Assembly (NCBI GenBank): GCA_029051915.1
Contig: JAIDKM010000373.1
Span: forward strand, 1 to 9,051
DNA: 9,051 nucleotides
Origin: Alistipes sp.
Lineage (GTDB): Bacteria > Bacteroidota > Bacteroidia > Bacteroidales > Rikenellaceae
Reading direction: 5' to 3'
Shown piece by piece: positions 6,468 to 9,051 of this stretch (its first letter is position 1; every line of letters begins with the position of its first letter). A program made the translations under genes and the position numbers. The notes beneath the pieces are model-generated. The model was not told the DNA's origin. It ran no database searches and worked only from the letters and a program-made list of their open reading frames with translations.

Positions 6468-8645
6468 CTACCGGATGAAGAGCAGCTCGCGGTACTTGGG
6501 CAAGGGCCAGATCTGGTCGTCGACGATCTCCTCCAACTTATCGATATGGTGGCGGATCTCGTCGAAGAACCCGGACACGGTATCGTGATAAGCGATCGCC
6601 TTTTCGCGCTGATCCTCGATGCGGTTGGCCTTCTTGCGGGCCTCGATCATCTGGTCGGTGAGCTTCTGGATGGCCGTCGTATGATCCTGGATCTTCTTGA
6701 TGAGGGCGATGTCGGCCGACGACTTCAGCTCCGGAATCTGCTGGAGCTTATAGACCTTGTCCAACAACAAAGCTTCGTAGCGCGACGCGATGGGCACGAT
6801 GTGGTTCATGGCCAAATCGCCCAGCACGCGACCCTCGATCTGGATCTTCTTGGTATAGGTCTCCCACTTCACCTCGGTACGGGCCTCCAGCTCAACGCGG
6901 GTATAAACCCCCATGTCGCCGAACATCTGCAACGACTCCTTATCGAGATACCGGTCGAAGATGAGCGGTGTGGAAGTCTCGCAATCCAAGCCGCGGCGAG
7001 CCGCCTCGGCCTTCCACTCGTCGGAATAGCCGTTGCCGTCGAAACGGATCGGCGCGCACTCCTTGATCATCTTCTTGAGCACCTCGTAGATCGCCTTCTC
7101 CTTCTTCATGCCGGCCTCGATCTTGGCGTCGACGGCCGCCTTGAAATGCGTGAGCTCGTCGGCCACGGCCGTATTGAGCGTAATCATCGCCTCGGCGCAG
7201 TTGTCGGACGAACCCACGGCGCGGAACTCGAAGCGGTTGCCGGTAAAGGCGAAAGGCGACGTCCGGTTGCGATCAGTATTATCCAAGAGCAAGGTCGGAA
7301 TATGCGAAATGCCGCTCATCTTGAAGACGTTGCGGGCATCGAAGCGAATGGCGTCGTCGCCCTTCGATGCGGCGAGCTTGTCGAGCACGGCCGAAACCTG
7401 CGAACCGAGGAACGTGGAGATGATGGCGGGAGGAGCCTCGTTGGCGCCCAGACGGTGGGCGTTGGTAGCGCTCATGATCGAGGCTTTCAACAAACCGTTG
7501 TGCTTGTAGACGGCCGAAATGACGTTCACGAGGAAAGTGATAAACTGCAGATTCTCGGAAGCGGTCTTTCCGGGGCCCAGGAGATTGACGCCCGTATCGG
7601 TACCCAACGACCAGTTGTTATGCTTGCCCGAGCCGTTGATCCCCTTGAACGGCTTCTCGTGCAAGAGCACGCGGAAACGATGGCGGCGGGCGATCTTGTC
7701 CATGATGGTCATCAGGAGCTGGTTGTGGTCGTTGGCGAGGTTGGCCTCCTCGTAGACGGGAGCCAGCTCGAACTGATTGGGAGCGACCTCGTTATGCCGT
7801 GTTTTGACGGGAATGCCCAGCAACAGACACTCGTACTCCAACTCCTTCATGAAAGCCATGACGCGCGTAGGGATGGCGCCGAAATAATGGTCTTCGAGCT
7901 GCTGGTTCTTGGCCGACTCGTGGCCCATCAATGTCCGGCCGGTCAGCACCAGGTCGGGACGGATGGCCCACAGACTTTCGTCGACGAGGAAGTACTCCTG
8001 CTCCCAACCCAGGTAGGAATAGACCTTTTCGACGTTCTTGTCGAAATAACGGCACACCTCCGTGGCAGCCTTGTCGACAGCCGAAAGCGAACGCAGCAGG
8101 GGCACCTTATAATCGAGCGCCTCGCCCGTATAGGCGATGAAAACCGTGGGGATGCAGAGCGTGGTATCGACGATGAAAGCGGGCGAAGCGGGATCCCAGG
8201 CCGAATAACCGCGCGCCTCGAACGTATTGCGGATACCGCCGTTGGGGAACGACGAAGCATCGGGCTCCTGCTGCACGAGCAACTTGCCGGAGAACTCCTC
8301 CAAGACGCCGCCGCAACCGACGGGATCGGCGCAAGCGTCGTGCTTCTCGGCCGTGCCGCCCGTCAGGGGCTGAAACCAGTGGGTATAATGGTCGGCGCCA
8401 TGCTCCAACGCCCACTGCCGCATGCCGGCAGCCACGCCGTCGGCGATTTCGAGCGGCAGCGGCGTACCGTTCTCCATCGTATTGACGAGCGCATCGAACG
8501 TCTTCTTGTTGAGATATTTGCGCATGGCATCGCGTCCGAAGACCTTCGCACCGAAATAATCCGAAGGACGACCTGCAGGCACAGGCACCTCGACGGCCGA
8601 GTGATTGATGGCCGCATCGACCATCTTGAATCTGAGTAACGACAT
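6468..8645 (-). CDS. glnN: Type III glutamine synthetase
   Basis: This 725-residue cytoplasmic enzyme makes glutamine from glutamate, ammonia and ATP. Its length and motifs fit GSIII (GlnN), the large glutamine synthetase class known from Bacteroides and other anaerobes. Hallmarks in order are HWFQPLTGGTAEKHD (89-103), the GSIII-typical block including QQEPDASSFPNGGIRNTFEARG (126-146), GWEQEYFLVD (213-222) with metal-ligand glutamates, KTRHNEVAPNQFELAP (281-296), HEKPFKGINGSGKHNNWS (329-346) in the ATP/glutamate-site region, and NRTSPFAFTGNRFEFR (460-475). The C-terminus IWPLPKYRELLF is also characteristic. The first Met is kept because the start aligns in length with known GSIII N-termini and sits just downstream of an AT-rich leader. 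It stands alone on the minus strand, convergent with the PUL, so a functional link to glycan use is not implied. No frameshift or missing catalytic region is apparent. Confidence 0.98.
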   Translation of the reverse strand: MSLLRFKMVDAAINHSAVEVPVPAGRPSDYFGAKVFGRDAMRKYLNKKTFDALVNTMENGTPLPLEIADGVAAGMRQWALEHGADHYTHWFQPLTGGTAEKHDACADPVGCGGVLEEFSGKLLVQQEPDASSFPNGGIRNTFEARGYSAWDPASPAFIVDTTLCIPTVFIAYTGEALDYKVPLLRSLSAVDKAATEVCRYFDKNVEKVYSYLGWEQEYFLVDESLWAIRPDLVLTGRTLMGHESAKNQQLEDHYFGAIPTRVMAFMKELEYECLLLGIPVKTRHNEVAPNQFELAPVYEEANLANDHNQLLMTIMDKIARRHRFRVLLHEKPFKGINGSGKHNNWSLGTDTGVNLLGPGKTASENLQFITFLVNVISAVYKHNGLLKASIMSATNAHRLGANEAPPAIISTFLGSQVSAVLDKLAASKGDDAIRFDARNVFKMSGISHIPTLLLDNTDRNRTSPFAFTGNRFEFRAVGSSDNCAEAMITLNTAVADELTHFKAAVDAKIEAGMKKEKAIYEVLKKMIKECAPIRFDGNGYSDEWKAEAARRGLDCETSTPLIFDRYLDKESLQMFGDMGVYTRVELEARTEVKWETYTKKIQIEGRVLGDLAMNHIVPIASRYEALLLDKVYKLQQIPELKSSADIALIKKIQDHTTAIQKLTDQMIEARKKANRIEDQREKAIAYHDTVSGFFDEIRHHIDKLEEIVDDQIWPLPKYRELLFIR

Positions 8646-8683
8646 AATTGCTATTTATTGGATTGCAGTTTTCATGACATTTT

Positions 8684-8691
8684 CCGATCGG
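8684..8691. promoter_or_regulatory. 8-bp palindrome at the predicted glnN transcription start
   Basis: CCGATCGG is a perfect palindrome lying just downstream of the predicted -7 element and overlapping the likely transcription start. It could be an operator half of modest size or chance; no second copy is seen nearby. Confidence 0.2.
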
Positions 8692-8693
8692 TA

Positions 8694-8701
8694 CAAAGGT
8701 A
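8694..8701 (-). promoter_or_regulatory. Predicted -7 element of the glnN promoter (TAnnTTTG type)
   Basis: On the minus strand this site reads TACCTTTG, an exact match to the Bacteroidota primary sigma factor -7 consensus TAnnTTTG. It lies 48 bp before the glnN start codon, which predicts a leader of roughly 40-45 nt. The best upstream TTTG on that strand is 25 bp away, longer than the usual spacing, so the -33 element is weak or divergent. The element match is seen directly; the start site is inferred. Confidence 0.6.
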
Positions 8702-9051
8702 AATATTTTTCGGTTTGCTTGTTTTTCAAAAATCGCACTTTTTCGAGAAAACGCGAAATTTTTCACCTGTTTTCGGAAAAACAAGCCGAATTTTCAGACG
8801 ATATCCCGATTTTTTGAGCCTATTTTTCGAAAACAACCCGAAATTTTCTGCTAAATTCCCAAAAATGCAAAAATTGACTTTTGGGAAATTTCAGAGCAAA
8901 ACAGAAAAATTTTCAACTAAAATACGCATTCGACGCATCGGCCGGTTTTCCGTCATTCCGAGAAGTCCGTACTGCGCCGCATACTTTAGGACAGACGAAT
9001 CTACTGTTATTTTCTTATCAATTTATTGACGCATTTGCCATTTATTTTAGA
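8702..9051. other. AT-rich intergenic region upstream of glnN
   Basis: This stretch of about 350 bp has no convincing gene. A hand count gives about 33% GC for 8701-8940, well below the neighbouring coding DNA. It is built of A and T tracts separated by single CG steps (details in the findings). It includes the perfect palindrome TTTTCGAAAA (8824-8833), an inverted repeat at 8856-8887, and a small one, TCAAT-tt-ATTGA, at 9018-9029. The plus-strand open frame at 8715-9029 encodes a Lys/Phe-rich low-complexity product without recognisable domains and is best read as a by-product of the A/T tracts. The right-hand end may approach the promoter of a gene outside the window. Confidence 0.6.
8856..8887. 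repeat. Inverted repeat with 9-bp perfect arms
   Basis: TTCCCAAAA (8856-8864) and TTTTGGGAA (8879-8887) are perfect inverted arms around a 14-nt spacer. Three more A-T pairs are possible beyond a one-base bulge (A8888). It lies about 160 bp upstream of the predicted glnN promoter. It may be an operator, or a weak terminator for a gene beyond the right edge, since it lacks a clean T-run on either side. Confidence 0.45.

Noticed and set aside
6546..8639. Plus-strand open frame (697 codons) antisense to glnN
   Set aside because: glnN is unmistakable on the other strand; the leucine-, valine- and aspartate-rich plus-strand product is a codon-bias artefact.
8856..8887. CRISPR-like or attachment-site repeat
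   Set aside because: There is only one inverted pair, with no regularly spaced direct repeats, no integrase and no cas genes in the window.
8715..9029. Possible small Lys/Phe-rich protein (104 codons) in the AT-rich intergenic region
   Set aside because: It is low complexity generated by alternating A and T tracts, has no domain and no promoter match or leader; composition is unlike every real gene here.
8900..9051. tRNA or small structured RNA at the right edge
   Set aside because: No cloverleaf, TPsiC-type sequence or strong stem-loop with a T-run could be found by eye on either strand.

Overview
The window looks like chromosomal DNA from a GC-rich Bacteroidota, most likely an Alistipes-like gut species. 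The genus is an inference from coding GC (clearly above half by eye), codon use and intergenic style; no marker gene confirms it. Four things support the phylum: the SusD family, Bacteroidota-type lipoproteins with a BACON domain, a type III glutamine synthetase (GlnN), and a TAnnTTTG-type promoter element with A-rich leaders that lack a Shine-Dalgarno sequence.

Bases 1-6398 (+ strand) are the 3' part of a polysaccharide utilization locus (PUL). In order it holds the C-terminal end of a SusD-like binding lipoprotein (cut by the window edge), a 672-residue multidomain lipoprotein likely to be a surface glycan-binding protein, a GH16 endo-beta-glucanase lipoprotein (BACON, EF-hand loop, short leucine-rich repeats, catalytic domain), and a GH3 beta-glucosidase lipoprotein. 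Gaps are 27, 77 and 17 bp, so one transcript is likely. The 77-bp gap carries a strong stem-loop with no U-tract. A terminator hairpin follows the GH3 gene.

Working model: SusD (with a SusC porin expected upstream, outside the window) and the glycan-binding protein capture a beta-glucan at the cell surface, GH16 cleaves it internally, oligosaccharides are imported, and GH3 removes terminal glucose. The GH16 plus GH3 pair points to beta-1,3-glucan (laminarin-like) or mixed-linkage beta-glucan. The substrate is inferred.

Bases 6468-8645 (- strand) encode a complete GlnN that converges on the PUL. Upstream of it, 8646-9051 is AT-rich (about 33% GC by hand count for 8701-8940). It contains a good -7 promoter match for glnN, small palindromes, a 9-bp inverted repeat, and CG steps between A/T tracts spaced close to the DNA helical repeat. 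I see no convincing gene in that stretch.

No CRISPR array, tRNA, rRNA, insertion sequence or defence system is visible. The most unusual items are the EF-hand/mini-LRR insert in the GH16 enzyme, the intercistronic hairpin, the poorly characterised binding protein, and the phased A/T-tract DNA upstream of glnN.
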